Assembly: GCA_013361595.1 (NCBI GenBank)
Contig: JABFXT010000776.1
Location: 1-12,631 of the forward strand
Length of the DNA: 12,631 nucleotides
Direction: 5' to 3'
DNA from: Nocardia sp.
GTDB lineage: Bacteria; Actinomycetota; Actinomycetes; Mycobacteriales; Mycobacteriaceae
Below the pieces are notes generated by a model. It worked only from the letters and a program-made list of their open reading frames with translations, was not told where the DNA came from and did not search any database. This document shows positions 5,962 through 12,631 of the stretch, in pieces. Made by a program: the position numbers and the translations under genes. Numbering within the stretch: the stretch's first letter is position 1; each line of letters begins with the position of its first letter.

Positions 5962-8697
5962 ATGACGGACACATCTTTCGTGCATCTGCACAACCACACC
6001 GAGTACTCGATGCTCGACGGGATGGCGAAGGTGGGCCCGCTGTTCGCCGAAGCCGAACGGCTGGGGATGCCGGCCGTCGGCATGACCGATCACGGCAATA
6101 TGTTCGGCGCGGCCGAATTCTTCCGGGAGTCGCAGCGCTCCCCGGTGAAACCGGTCATCGGTATCGAGGCCTATATCGCGCCGGAGTCGCGGTTCTCCGG
6201 TAAGCGGGTGTTCTGGGGCGACCCCGGGCAGAAATCCGACGATGTCTCGGGTTCCGGCGCGTACCTGCACATGACATTGTTCGCCGCGAACGCGGTGGGA
6301 CTGCGCAATCTCTTCCGGCTGTCGTCGCGTGCCTCCTTCGAGGGGCAACTGGGGAAATGGCCGCGAATGGACGCCGAACTCGTCGCCGAGCACGCCGAGG
6401 GGGTGCTGGCCACCACGGGATGTCCGTCCGGTGAGGTCCAGACCCGGTTGCGCCTCGGGCAATTCGACGCGGCCTACGAGGCGGCCGGACGCTGGCGCGA
6501 TATCTTCGGCCCCGGGAATTTCTTCCTCGAGGTGATGGACCACGGCCTCGCCATCGAGCGCCGGGTCCGCGAAGATCTGCTCGCGGTCGGCGCGAAAACC
6601 GGGCTGACACCGCTGGCCACCAACGACTGCCACTATGTCCTGCGGCAGCAGGCGGCCGCACATGAGGCGATGCTCTGTGTGCAGACCGGTAAGACACTGT
6701 CGGATCCGACCCGTTTCCGATTCGACGGCGACGGTTTCCATCTCCGGTCCCCGGCGGAGATGCGGGCCCTGTGGGACGACGAGGTGCCCGGCGCCTGCGA
6801 CGCCACCCTCGCGGTGGCCGAACGGATAGAACCGTACGACGAGATCTGGGAGTTCCGCGACCGGATGCCGGTGTTCCCCGTTCCGGCCGGGCATACCGAG
6901 GACAGCTGGTTGCGCCGGGAGGTGGATGCCGGGCTGCGCCGACGGTTCCCCGGTGGCGTTCTCGGGAACTATCGCGACCGCGCGGGTTTCGAGCTGGACA
7001 TCATCCGCGACAAGGGTTTTCCCGCCTATTTCCTGGTGGTCGGTGATCTGATCGCGTATGCGCGCGAAGTGGGGATCCGGGTCGGGCCCGGGCGCGGTTC
7101 GGCGGCCGGTTCGCTGGTCGCCTACGCGCTCGCGATCACCAATATCGATCCCATCGAGCACGGGCTGCTGTTCGAACGTTTCCTCACTCCCGAACGCCCG
7201 TCCGCTCCCGATATAGATATCGATTTCGACGACCGGCGCCGGGGCGAGATGATCCGGTACGCCACCGAACGCTGGGGCGCGGACAAGGTCGCGCAGGTGA
7301 TCACGTTCGGCACCATCAAGACCAAGGCGGCGATCAAGGACGCCGCCCGCGTGCAGTTCGGGCAGCCCGGCTTCGCGCTCGCCGACCGGATCACCAAGGC
7401 ACTACCGCCCGCCGTGGCCGCCAAGGATATTCCGGTATCGGGGATCACCGATCCCGCCCACGAACGCTACGGCGAGGCCGCGGAGGTGCGGGCGCTCATC
7501 GAATCCGATCCGGATATGCGCCGGATCCACGACACCGCGGTAGGGCTCGAGGGAATGGTCCGGGGCGCCGGAGTGCACGCCTGCGCGGTGATCCTGTCCA
7601 GCGAACCGTTGCTCGACACTGTGCCGCTGTGGAAGCGGCCGCAGGACGGCGCGATCATCACCGGCTGGGACTATCCGTCGTGCGAGGCCGTCGGGCTGCT
7701 CAAAATGGATTTCCTCGGGTTGCGCACACTCACCGTCGTCGGTGACTGCCTGGACAATATCCGGGCCAACCGCGGTGTCGAGATCGACCTGGACACGCTC
7801 GCCCTCGGCGACGAGACCACCTACGCCATGCTGGCCCGCGGCGACAACCTCGGGGTGTTCCAGATGGATTCGGCCGGGATGCGGGAACTACTGCTGCGCA
7901 TGGCACCCACCGAGTTCAACGATCTGGTGGCCTCGAACGCGCTGTACCGTCCCGGGCCGATGGGCGTGGGCGCGCACTGGTCCTACGCCGATCGTAAGAA
8001 CGGGCGCGAGGCGGTGACACCGATCCACCCCGAACTCGACGAACCGCTGCGCGAGATCCTCGCCGAAACCTACGCGCTGATCGTCTACCAGGAGCAGATC
8101 ATGCAGATAGCGCAGCAGGTCGCCGGTTACTCGCTGGGCCAGGCCGATCTGCTGCGCCGCGCGATGGGCAAGAAGAAACCGGAAGTGCTGGCCATGGAGT
8201 TCGAGAACTTCCGCGACGGTATGCGCGGCAACGGTTACCGCGACGAAGCGGTGACCGCGCTCTGGGAGGCGGTGCTGCCCTTCGCGGGATACGCGTACAA
8301 CAAATCCCACGCCGCCGGTTACAGCCTGGTGATGTACTGGACCGCCTTCCTGAAGGCCAACTATCCGGCGGAGTTCATGGCGGCGCTGCTCACCTCGGTC
8401 GGCGACGACAAGGACAAATCGGCGATCTATCTCGCCGACTGCCGTAAACGCGGGATCCGGGTCCTGCCACCGGATGTGAACCAGTCGGCGGCCACATTCA
8501 CCAGTGTCGGCCCCGATATCCGCTTCGGCCTGGGCGCCGTCCGCAATGTCGGGGACCCGGTGGTACGGGCGGTGATCCGGGCGCGCGAGTCGGCCGGGGA
8601 GTTCACCGGTTTCTCGGACTATCTGACCAAGAGCGACGCGGTGGCGTGCACCCGGAAGGTGGTCGAATCATTGATCAAGGCCGGGGCTTTCGAATAA
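5962..8697 (+). CDS. dnaE: DNA polymerase III alpha subunit, DnaE1-type: N-terminal 911 residues, ended by an in-frame TAA
   Basis: The family is the C-family replicative polymerase. ATG 5962 follows GGGG (5952-5955) and gives [20 protein letters not shown], the standard DnaE1 start; an in-frame GTG at 5842 would add 40 unrelated residues. The PHP domain (about 5-275) retains HLHNH (8-12), TDHGN, IGIEAY, TTGCPSG and ATNDCHY, so PHP metal ligands look intact and proofreading is plausible. The polymerase core has [10 protein letters not shown] (375-384), palm carboxylates in PDIDIDF (D419, D421) and D583 in LLKMDFLG, and [10 protein letters not shown] (779-788). The helix-hairpin-helix region ends at [12 protein letters not shown], where relatives continue with FDSLG; here the Ser position is TAA (8695-8697). 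The same frame then stays open to 9501. This product lacks the clamp motif, OB fold and C-terminal domain. It may be a pseudogene, a sequencing error or a true split gene. A housekeeping dnaE1 is expected elsewhere in the genome. Confidence 0.9.
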   Translation: MTDTSFVHLHNHTEYSMLDGMAKVGPLFAEAERLGMPAVGMTDHGNMFGAAEFFRESQRSPVKPVIGIEAYIAPESRFSGKRVFWGDPGQKSDDVSGSGAYLHMTLFAANAVGLRNLFRLSSRASFEGQLGKWPRMDAELVAEHAEGVLATTGCPSGEVQTRLRLGQFDAAYEAAGRWRDIFGPGNFFLEVMDHGLAIERRVREDLLAVGAKTGLTPLATNDCHYVLRQQAAAHEAMLCVQTGKTLSDPTRFRFDGDGFHLRSPAEMRALWDDEVPGACDATLAVAERIEPYDEIWEFRDRMPVFPVPAGHTEDSWLRREVDAGLRRRFPGGVLGNYRDRAGFELDIIRDKGFPAYFLVVGDLIAYAREVGIRVGPGRGSAAGSLVAYALAITNIDPIEHGLLFERFLTPERPSAPDIDIDFDDRRRGEMIRYATERWGADKVAQVITFGTIKTKAAIKDAARVQFGQPGFALADRITKALPPAVAAKDIPVSGITDPAHERYGEAAEVRALIESDPDMRRIHDTAVGLEGMVRGAGVHACAVILSSEPLLDTVPLWKRPQDGAIITGWDYPSCEAVGLLKMDFLGLRTLTVVGDCLDNIRANRGVEIDLDTLALGDETTYAMLARGDNLGVFQMDSAGMRELLLRMAPTEFNDLVASNALYRPGPMGVGAHWSYADRKNGREAVTPIHPELDEPLREILAETYALIVYQEQIMQIAQQVAGYSLGQADLLRRAMGKKKPEVLAMEFENFRDGMRGNGYRDEAVTALWEAVLPFAGYAYNKSHAAGYSLVMYWTAFLKANYPAEFMAALLTSVGDDKDKSAIYLADCRKRGIRVLPPDVNQSAATFTSVGPDIRFGLGAVRNVGDPVVRAVIRARESAGEFTGFSDYLTKSDAVACTRKVVESLIKAGAFE
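8695..8697 (+). other. In-frame TAA interrupting dnaE at codon 912 of 1180
   Basis: The codons around the stop read TTC GAA TAA CTC GGG CAA CCC CGG AAA GGT, i.e. F-E-stop-L-G-Q-P-R-K-G. DnaE1 proteins have F-D-S-L-G-H-P-R-K-G here, so the stop replaces a serine. TCA to TAA needs one C-to-A change; the commoner TCG needs two. No frameshift is involved, since both sides are in one frame. Confidence 0.9.
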
Positions 8698-8751
8698 CTC
8701 GGGCAACCCCGGAAAGGTCTGTTATCGATCCACGGCGAAGCGATCGACGCG

Positions 8752-9501
8752 GTGACCGTCACCAAGAAGGCTGCCGCGCGCGGCCAGTTCGACCTGTTCT
8801 CCGGCGCCACCGCCGACCCGGATACGAACGGTTCGATATTCGATCTGCCGGTGCCCGACGAGGAATGGGACACCCGCGAGCGCCTGGGATTCGAACGAGA
8901 GATGCTCGGACTCTATGTATCCGGCCATCCGCTCGACGGGATCGCGACGGCGCTCGCCGCCGCCGGCGATACCCCGATCGCCGCCCTGCTCGACCATCGG
9001 ATACCGCACGGCCGCCGGGTGCGGGTGGCCGGAATCGTCGCCGCGGTGGACCGGCGGGTCACCCGCAGAGGCGAGCCGTGGGCGGTGGTGCGCCTGGAAG
9101 ATCTGGAGGCGGGTACCGAGATCCTCTTCTTTCCGGCCGCCTATGCCACCGCCGCCGGATATCTCACCGAGGACGCTGTCGCGGTGATCACCGCGACGGT
9201 CAGCGTTCGCGACGGCCGGCAATCGCTGCTGGGTGATCAGGTGAGCACACCGGACCTCACCACCGCGGCTTCCGGCCGGCCGCTCACCCTCACCCTTCCC
9301 GTCGCGGCCTGCAATCCGCATACGGTGCGCGCCCTGCGGGAAACCCTGCAACGCCATCCCGGACCGACCGATCTACGGATAGACCTGATCGGCGCGCGCG
9401 GGCCCCGGCTGCTCGCCCTCGACCCGCGCTTCCGGGTCACCACCTCACCCGCGCTGATGGGCGAGTTGAAAGCTCTCTTCGGACCCGCCTGCCTGCGATG
9501 A
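8752..9501 (+). CDS. dnaE: DNA polymerase III alpha subunit, C-terminal portion (clamp motif, OB fold, C-terminal domain)
   Basis: This stretch continues the dnaE frame after the TAA. Homology begins directly after the stop at 8698 (LGQPRKGLLSIHGEAIDAV). The first plausible start is GTG 8752, giving 249 residues, but no good Shine-Dalgarno precedes it. Contents: QFDLF (full-length 942-946), which matches the QxxLF-type beta-clamp motif; DEEWDTRERLGFEREMLGLY and SGHPLDGIA, typical of DnaE after that motif; an OB fold beginning HGRRVRVAGIVAAVDRRV; then the C-terminal domain, ending in TGA at 9501. With codon 912 read as an amino acid the whole is 1179 residues, close to the normal actinobacterial DnaE1 (M. 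tuberculosis about 1184). No other stop or frameshift is seen, so the lesion is recent or the part is still used. If translated separately, this would be a clamp-binding subunit lacking a polymerase core. Confidence 0.75.
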   Translation: MTVTKKAAARGQFDLFSGATADPDTNGSIFDLPVPDEEWDTRERLGFEREMLGLYVSGHPLDGIATALAAAGDTPIAALLDHRIPHGRRVRVAGIVAAVDRRVTRRGEPWAVVRLEDLEAGTEILFFPAAYATAAGYLTEDAVAVITATVSVRDGRQSLLGDQVSTPDLTTAASGRPLTLTLPVAACNPHTVRALRETLQRHPGPTDLRIDLIGARGPRLLALDPRFRVTTSPALMGELKALFGPACLR

Positions 9502-9508
9502 CCATTCG

Positions 9509-9529
9509 CGGCCCGCCCGATGCGGGCCG
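9509..9529. terminator. GC-rich hairpin between dnaE and the convergent hydrolase gene
   Basis: CGGCCCGC (9509-9516) and GCGGGCCG (9522-9529) are perfect complements around a 5-nt loop, seven bases after the dnaE stop and 20 bases from the end of the convergent hydrolase gene. It is suitable as a bidirectional terminator; there is no T-run. Confidence 0.5.
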
Positions 9530-9549
9530 GAGTGGGCCCGGCGGGCGGG

Positions 9550-10224
9550 TCAGTCCGTCACGTCGACGGCGAGCAGAATCTCCGCCAGGCCCGCGGGATC
9601 GTCTCGCATGAGGTTGTGCCCGCCGTCCAGCGAGTACGTGGTCCATCCGGGATCCCGGCTCAGCCGCGCGTGCACGCCGGTGAACGGCGAAGGGGTTTCC
9701 CACCCGGCGGCGTAGACATAGGTCCGGCTCCGGATATGGGAGAGATCGCCCGTGAGACGCAACGGCTGTCGCACCGAGGCCAGCGGATGCGGTGTCGCCC
9801 GCGGATCGAAGAACGGGAGCGGACGGACGGCATCGCCGGTTTCCACCACGTCCCGATACCACCGATGCTCCTGCTCCGAGGCGAGATCCCAGCAGGAGTC
9901 GCCGTGTTCGGGCACCATGGCGTCGATGTACACCAGTGCGGCGACGTGGTCCGGCGCCCGGTCCGCGGCACCGGTTATCACCATGCCCCCGTAGCTGTGG
10001 CCGACGAGTACCGCGTCACGGATGTTCCCGGCCGTCAGCATCGCGGTGACATCCCTGATATGAGTGTCCAGGTCGATACCGGGGTGGCGCAGACGGCTCG
10101 GTTCGCCGACTCCGGTGAGCGTCACCGGCAGTACGCGGTGCCCGTGTTCGCGAAGACGGTCGGTGAGGTCTTCGAAACACCAGCCGCCGTGGCACATACC
10201 GGGGATCAGGATGTAGGTCGTCAT
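9550..10224 (-). CDS. Alpha/beta hydrolase (esterase / hydroxynitrile lyase-like family)
   Basis: 224 residues from ATG 10224, whose ATGA overlaps the stop of the MFS gene; GGAG ten bases upstream, inside the MFS gene, can serve as ribosome site. The oxyanion region is IPGMCHGGWCF (7-17), the nucleophile elbow is GHSYGG with S77, and the catalytic histidine is H203 in LDGGHNLMRDDP. The acid residue is not certain. The protein is cytoplasmic, with no signal peptide. The short chain and PGMCHGGW start resemble the plant methyl-esterase/hydroxynitrile-lyase group and its bacterial relatives (Abhydrolase_6), so ester hydrolysis is the safest guess. The same frame is open further upstream to 10884, but that is the antisense shadow of the MFS gene. 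Coupling to an exporter and a divergent TetR suggests a small detoxification or metabolite-handling unit. Confidence 0.88.
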   Translation of the reverse strand: MTTYILIPGMCHGGWCFEDLTDRLREHGHRVLPVTLTGVGEPSRLRHPGIDLDTHIRDVTAMLTAGNIRDAVLVGHSYGGMVITGAADRAPDHVAALVYIDAMVPEHGDSCWDLASEQEHRWYRDVVETGDAVRPLPFFDPRATPHPLASVRQPLRLTGDLSHIRSRTYVYAAGWETPSPFTGVHARLSRDPGWTTYSLDGGHNLMRDDPAGLAEILLAVDVTD

Positions 10225-11465
10225 GAGGTTTTTTCTCCGTTCCGAGGGGGCAGGGTCTGTGTCGCCGCGACGATCGAGCCGAAGGCACAGAGCAGTACCG
10301 TCCACAGCACCGGTGCGGTAGCGCCGAACCGATCGGCGAGCGCACCTGCGGCCCAGGGCCCCACCGTCTGCCCGGCCGCGAAAACGGCCGTGCAGGCCGC
10401 GAGCGTGGGAGTCCAGTCCGCTACCGGAATGTGCTTCTCGACGATGGCGGTGACCACAGCCGGAACCGTCATGAAGGTGGCCCCGTAGATCGCCGAGGCG
10501 GCGAGAGCGACGGCGATATCCGACGAGATCAGCGCGAGTGCCGTACCCCCGCTGAGCGTGGCCAGTACAACGGCCAGGACCCGGTTGCCCGGCCGGTGCG
10601 CGATCGGCCCGCGCCACAGCGCGGGCCCGATCGTCACCGCGAGTCCCAGAGTGACCCACACGCAAACGACTTGGAAGTCCGGGGCCGACCGGTCCCGGAG
10701 GTACGCGGACAGGAAGGTGATGTAGGTGATGTAGCCGCCCGCGAACAACAGGTAGGCCAGCACGGCCGGGCGCAACTCCCGCAGCCGGACCCGCCCGCCC
10801 CCGGCGGCGACCGGGGCCGGTGCCTCGGCGGCACGGTGACTCACCGCCGCGGCCAGAGCCGCGAGGACCCCCAGCCCGAGCCATGCGAGCTGCCAGTGAC
10901 CGCCCAGCAGCGGAACCGCGATACCGCTCACGATGATGCCGAGCCCGGTGCCGGCGAAGTACACGGTGATGGGCGTACCCGACCCGGCCCGCGCCGCGAG
11001 ATGAGCGGCGATCACTCCCCCGCTGATGAACACCACCGCCCCCGCCGCACCCGCCCCGGCTCGCAGGATCAGCAGGAGCGGGAAGTCACCGCTGCTCCCG
11101 GTGGCTGCCAGCGTGACCGCGATGAGGATCATCGCGCCACGGAAGGCCCGGGCGGGGCCGAGACGCCGGACCAGGAGCGGCGTGGCCGCCGCGCCGAGCA
11201 GGTATCCGAGACCGTTCGCGGTGGCCGGGATGCCGGCGGCCGCCGAACTCCAGCCGAGATCCGCACGCATGGCCGGGAGCAGCAGACCGTAGGCGAACCG
11301 CGCGAAGCCGAGCGCCGAGGCGGTGCCGAAAGCCAGGCACAGTGCCTGCCGCAACACCGGCGTGCTCGTTCCGGCCACCGGCGGATCCGGCGATTTCCGA
11401 TTACGCAGCCCGGCGAGGTGGGCACGCAGTCCGGTCCGGTGCTGCGGCCGGACGGTCTCCGACAT
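10221..11465 (-). CDS. MFS transporter of the YbfB/YjiJ type
   Basis: 414 residues from ATG 11465 (MSETVRPQ), with AGGGAG ending four bases upstream. The frame remains open further upstream to 12275, but that part is antisense to the TetR gene. After a basic tail of about 35 residues, roughly twelve hydrophobic segments follow; the first carries LGFARFAYGLLLPAMRADLG (52-71), the pattern typical of YbfB/YjiJ-like transporters, and the second WSSAAAGIPATANGLGYLLG (72-91). A long cytoplasmic loop of Ala/Pro/Arg (208-230) separates the two six-helix halves. The protein should be a proton-driven transporter in the cytoplasmic membrane; the substrate is unknown. It is the first gene of a two-gene operon and faces a TetR gene across 75 bp, the classic layout of a repressed efflux system. 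Confidence 0.9.
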   Translation of the reverse strand: MSETVRPQHRTGLRAHLAGLRNRKSPDPPVAGTSTPVLRQALCLAFGTASALGFARFAYGLLLPAMRADLGWSSAAAGIPATANGLGYLLGAAATPLLVRRLGPARAFRGAMILIAVTLAATGSSGDFPLLLILRAGAGAAGAVVFISGGVIAAHLAARAGSGTPITVYFAGTGLGIIVSGIAVPLLGGHWQLAWLGLGVLAALAAAVSHRAAEAPAPVAAGGGRVRLRELRPAVLAYLLFAGGYITYITFLSAYLRDRSAPDFQVVCVWVTLGLAVTIGPALWRGPIAHRPGNRVLAVVLATLSGGTALALISSDIAVALAASAIYGATFMTVPAVVTAIVEKHIPVADWTPTLAACTAVFAAGQTVGPWAAGALADRFGATAPVLWTVLLCAFGSIVAATQTLPPRNGEKTS

Positions 11466-11480
11466 GGGACTCCCTAGATA

Positions 11481-11534
11481 GAACCGATCAGTTCCATCGC
11501 AGGATAGCAGTACATCGAACCACTCGGTACCATC
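11481..11534. promoter_or_regulatory. Two similar 18-bp operator-like sites between the MFS and TetR genes
   Basis: Copies at 11481-11498 (GAACCGATCAGTTCCATC) and 11517-11534 (GAACCACTCGGTACCATC) agree at 14 of 18 positions and start 36 bp apart. Each is partly palindromic (GAAC...GTTC in the first, ACC...GGT in the second). They lie in the 75-bp gap between divergent TetR and MFS genes, so they are the best candidates for the TetR binding sites controlling both. The second overlaps the putative -10 of the TetR gene. Confidence 0.55.
11528..11533 (+). promoter_or_regulatory. Possible -10 element for leaderless tetR transcription
   Basis: TACCAT fits the actinobacterial TAnnnT -10 pattern, and seven bases separate it from ATG 11541, so transcription could start at the A of the ATG. 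No Shine-Dalgarno precedes this ATG, which agrees with a leaderless mRNA. The -35 region is poor. Confidence 0.35.
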
Positions 11535-11540
11535 AATTGC

Positions 11541-12239
11541 ATGCCAGTAGCCAAGGGCTCCACCATCGATCCGGCCCGCACCCGCGCCGCGGTCATCGAT
11601 GCCGCCACCCCGCTGCTCTACGACCGCGGTATCGACGGGGTGGGCGTCGCCGAACTGTGCAGGCGGCTGGGGATATCGAAGGAAACGCTGTACCGGCACT
11701 TCGGCACCAAGGAGGGGCTCGTCCACGCCGTGCTCGAAGCACGCAGCGACCGGGTGATCACCTGGCTCACCGGAGCCGCCACGGCGGCAGGCCCCGACCC
11801 GGCCGACCGGCTGACCGCCGTCTTCGCCGCGCTGGGCGAGTGGTATCTCGAACCCACCTTCCGCGGCTGCGCCATGATCAACGCCGCGACCCAGCACTAC
11901 GACCCCGGGATCCGGGCCGTCACAGCCCGGCATCTGGACCGATGCCTCGCGCTGTTCACCGATATCGCCACCCGAGCCGGCTCCGACGCACCGGACGCCC
12001 TGGGCCGGCGGCTGCTCCTCGTCATGGAAGGCGCCACGGCGGTGGCAGCCCACCTGGGCCCGGACCAGGTCGGCGAACAAGCATCCGCCGCGATCGCCGT
12101 GAATCCGAGGCGCCGGCCCGACTTCACCGACCGCCACATCGATCCGACAGGTGTCCGCGGTTTCCCGCTTGCACCGTCGGCCGGACTGCGACCACCGGGT
12201 GCGCCGAGACCGATGCGGAAGACCCGGGGTGGCGCGTAG
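11541..12239 (+). CDS. TetR/AcrR-family transcriptional repressor
   Basis: 232 residues. Residues 12-60 form the TetR DNA-binding domain: ARTRAAVIDAATPLLYDRG, VAELCRRLGISKETLYRHFG and TKEGL. The ligand-binding half has FRGCAMINAATQHYD (107-121), a motif common in TetR proteins of this group. It probably represses the divergent MFS/hydrolase operon and itself through the paired sites at 11481-11534, releasing on binding an unknown ligand. Recognisable TetR character stops near residue 187; the last 45 residues (PRRRPDF...MRKTRGGA) are Arg/Pro-rich with weaker G/C third-position bias. A single-base slip before 12100 would reach a TGA at 12100-12102 and give a normal length of about 187, so a frameshifted tail is possible. 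Confidence 0.9.
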   Translation: MPVAKGSTIDPARTRAAVIDAATPLLYDRGIDGVGVAELCRRLGISKETLYRHFGTKEGLVHAVLEARSDRVITWLTGAATAAGPDPADRLTAVFAALGEWYLEPTFRGCAMINAATQHYDPGIRAVTARHLDRCLALFTDIATRAGSDAPDALGRRLLLVMEGATAVAAHLGPDQVGEQASAAIAVNPRRRPDFTDRHIDPTGVRGFPLAPSAGLRPPGAPRPMRKTRGGA

Positions 12240-12267
12240 TGGTACCCGGTACGGCAGAGTAACCGTC

Positions 12268-12631
12268 GTGGGCAACAGCCTGGACGACGTGTGGCGAACC
12301 GTGCGGGAGATGCTCGGTCCGATAGCCAGGGACGCCGGCGACGCAATCGCCGCGCTGCCGACGAGAGCCGCGAATCATGCCACCGAGTTCGCCGCCCGCG
12401 CCGAGAAGGCCGACGCGACAGCTCTACCGGATCGCACCGCTACCTTCACCGTCCGGCCGCGCGAAGATGTCCCCACCGCGCGGCCGACCGTCTACGTACC
12501 GGGCCGGGACCTGATCCGCGAGGTGGATTACAGCGCGTTACAGCGGACCGGAGGATTCCGGTCCTCGGGGCCGCAGCCGATGTTCGAAGAGATCCAGCGG
12601 CTGCAAGGATTCGACGGGCCCGTCACTGTCG
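12268..12631 (+). CDS. Unrecognised protein, N-terminal part (continues beyond window)
   Basis: From GTG 12268 (MGNSLDDVWRTVREMLGP) the frame is open for 121 codons to the right edge with strong G/C third positions, so a real gene is likely. The first 60 residues are helical and Ala/Arg-rich (LPTRAANHATEFAARAEKAD); the next part is mixed (FTVRPREDVPTARPTVYVPG, then EVDYSALQRTGGF). There is no signal peptide and no recognisable motif. AGAG eight bases upstream is a weak ribosome site, and the start is uncertain. It follows the TetR stop by 28 bp on the same strand, but nothing ties its function to the efflux unit. Confidence 0.6.
   Translation, partial: MGNSLDDVWRTVREMLGPIARDAGDAIAALPTRAANHATEFAARAEKADATALPDRTATFTVRPREDVPTARPTVYVPGRDLIREVDYSALQRTGGFRSSGPQPMFEEIQRLQGFDGPVTV

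Noticed and set aside
5956..7161. Long minus-strand open frame opposite dnaE (about 400 codons)
   Set aside because: It mirrors the strongly coding plus strand; its product has no family features, and such antisense frames are usual in high-GC DNA.
8695..8697. Recoded stop (selenocysteine, pyrrolysine or programmed frameshift)
   Set aside because: TAA is not known to be recoded as selenocysteine or pyrrolysine, no slippery sequence is obvious, and the frame does not change across the site.
8640..8760. Intein-type split of DnaE, as in cyanobacteria
   Set aside because: No intein sequence or conserved Cys/Ser junction residues are present; the two parts are separated only by one TAA in continuous frame.
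10431..11477. Plus-strand open frame of 348 codons opposite the MFS gene
   Set aside because: Extremely Arg/Gly/Glu-rich shadow of a clear 12-helix transporter gene.
11466..12275. N-terminal extension of the MFS protein upstream of 11465
   Set aside because: It would run antisense through the TetR gene; ATG 11465 has a good Shine-Dalgarno and gives the normal family length.
1..12631. Mobile element, CRISPR array or prophage
   Set aside because: No transposase, intact integrase, terminal repeats or spaced repeat array was found; the only recombinase-like protein lacks the catalytic serine.

Overview
The window is high-GC actinobacterial DNA with strong G/C third-position bias. The ABC, MFS, TetR and DnaE1-type proteins resemble those of mycolic-acid actinomycetes, most likely Nocardia or a close relative. 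The genus is inferred from protein style only. There are no rRNA or tRNA genes, no CRISPR array and no recognisable insertion sequence.

Layout. (1) 1-1216: an XRE-type regulator on the minus strand, cut by the left edge, diverges from a two-gene plus-strand unit. That unit encodes a 102-residue protein that may have a catalytically dead resolvase-like fold, and a 26-residue single-helix membrane peptide whose GTG start overlaps the upstream stop. A 12-bp perfect hairpin sits on the peptide's stop codon. (2) 1217-1619: a 400-bp gene-poor stretch with a hairpin, short repeats and a 16-bp palindrome. (3) 1620-3388: an ABC-2 type exporter, ATPase plus permease, with a TAATG junction. (4) 3389-3735: hairpins and possible CRP-like sites. 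(5) 3736-4725: a class III nucleotidyl cyclase. (6) 4817-5803 minus: a LysR-type regulator, convergent with the cyclase and divergent from (7) 5962-9501: a DnaE1-type replicative DNA polymerase alpha subunit interrupted by one in-frame TAA at codon 912 of 1180. (8) 9550-11465 minus: a YbfB/YjiJ-like MFS exporter and an alpha/beta hydrolase joined by an ATGA overlap, divergent from (9) a TetR regulator at 11541-12239, with two similar operator-like repeats in the shared intergenic region. (10) 12268 to the right edge: the start of an unrecognised plus-strand gene.

The most striking object is the broken or split dnaE. Reading through the single TAA gives a full-length 1179-residue polymerase. 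The stop falls at the end of the helix-hairpin-helix region and about 30 codons before the QFDLF beta-clamp motif. The first product therefore keeps the PHP and polymerase domains, and the remainder holds the clamp-binding motif, OB fold and C-terminal domain. It lies opposite a LysR gene, with two close palindromes between them, rather than in a recognisable replication-gene setting. Other points of interest are the XRE/resolvase-like/microprotein cluster and the Asn-to-Thr change in the cyclase active site.
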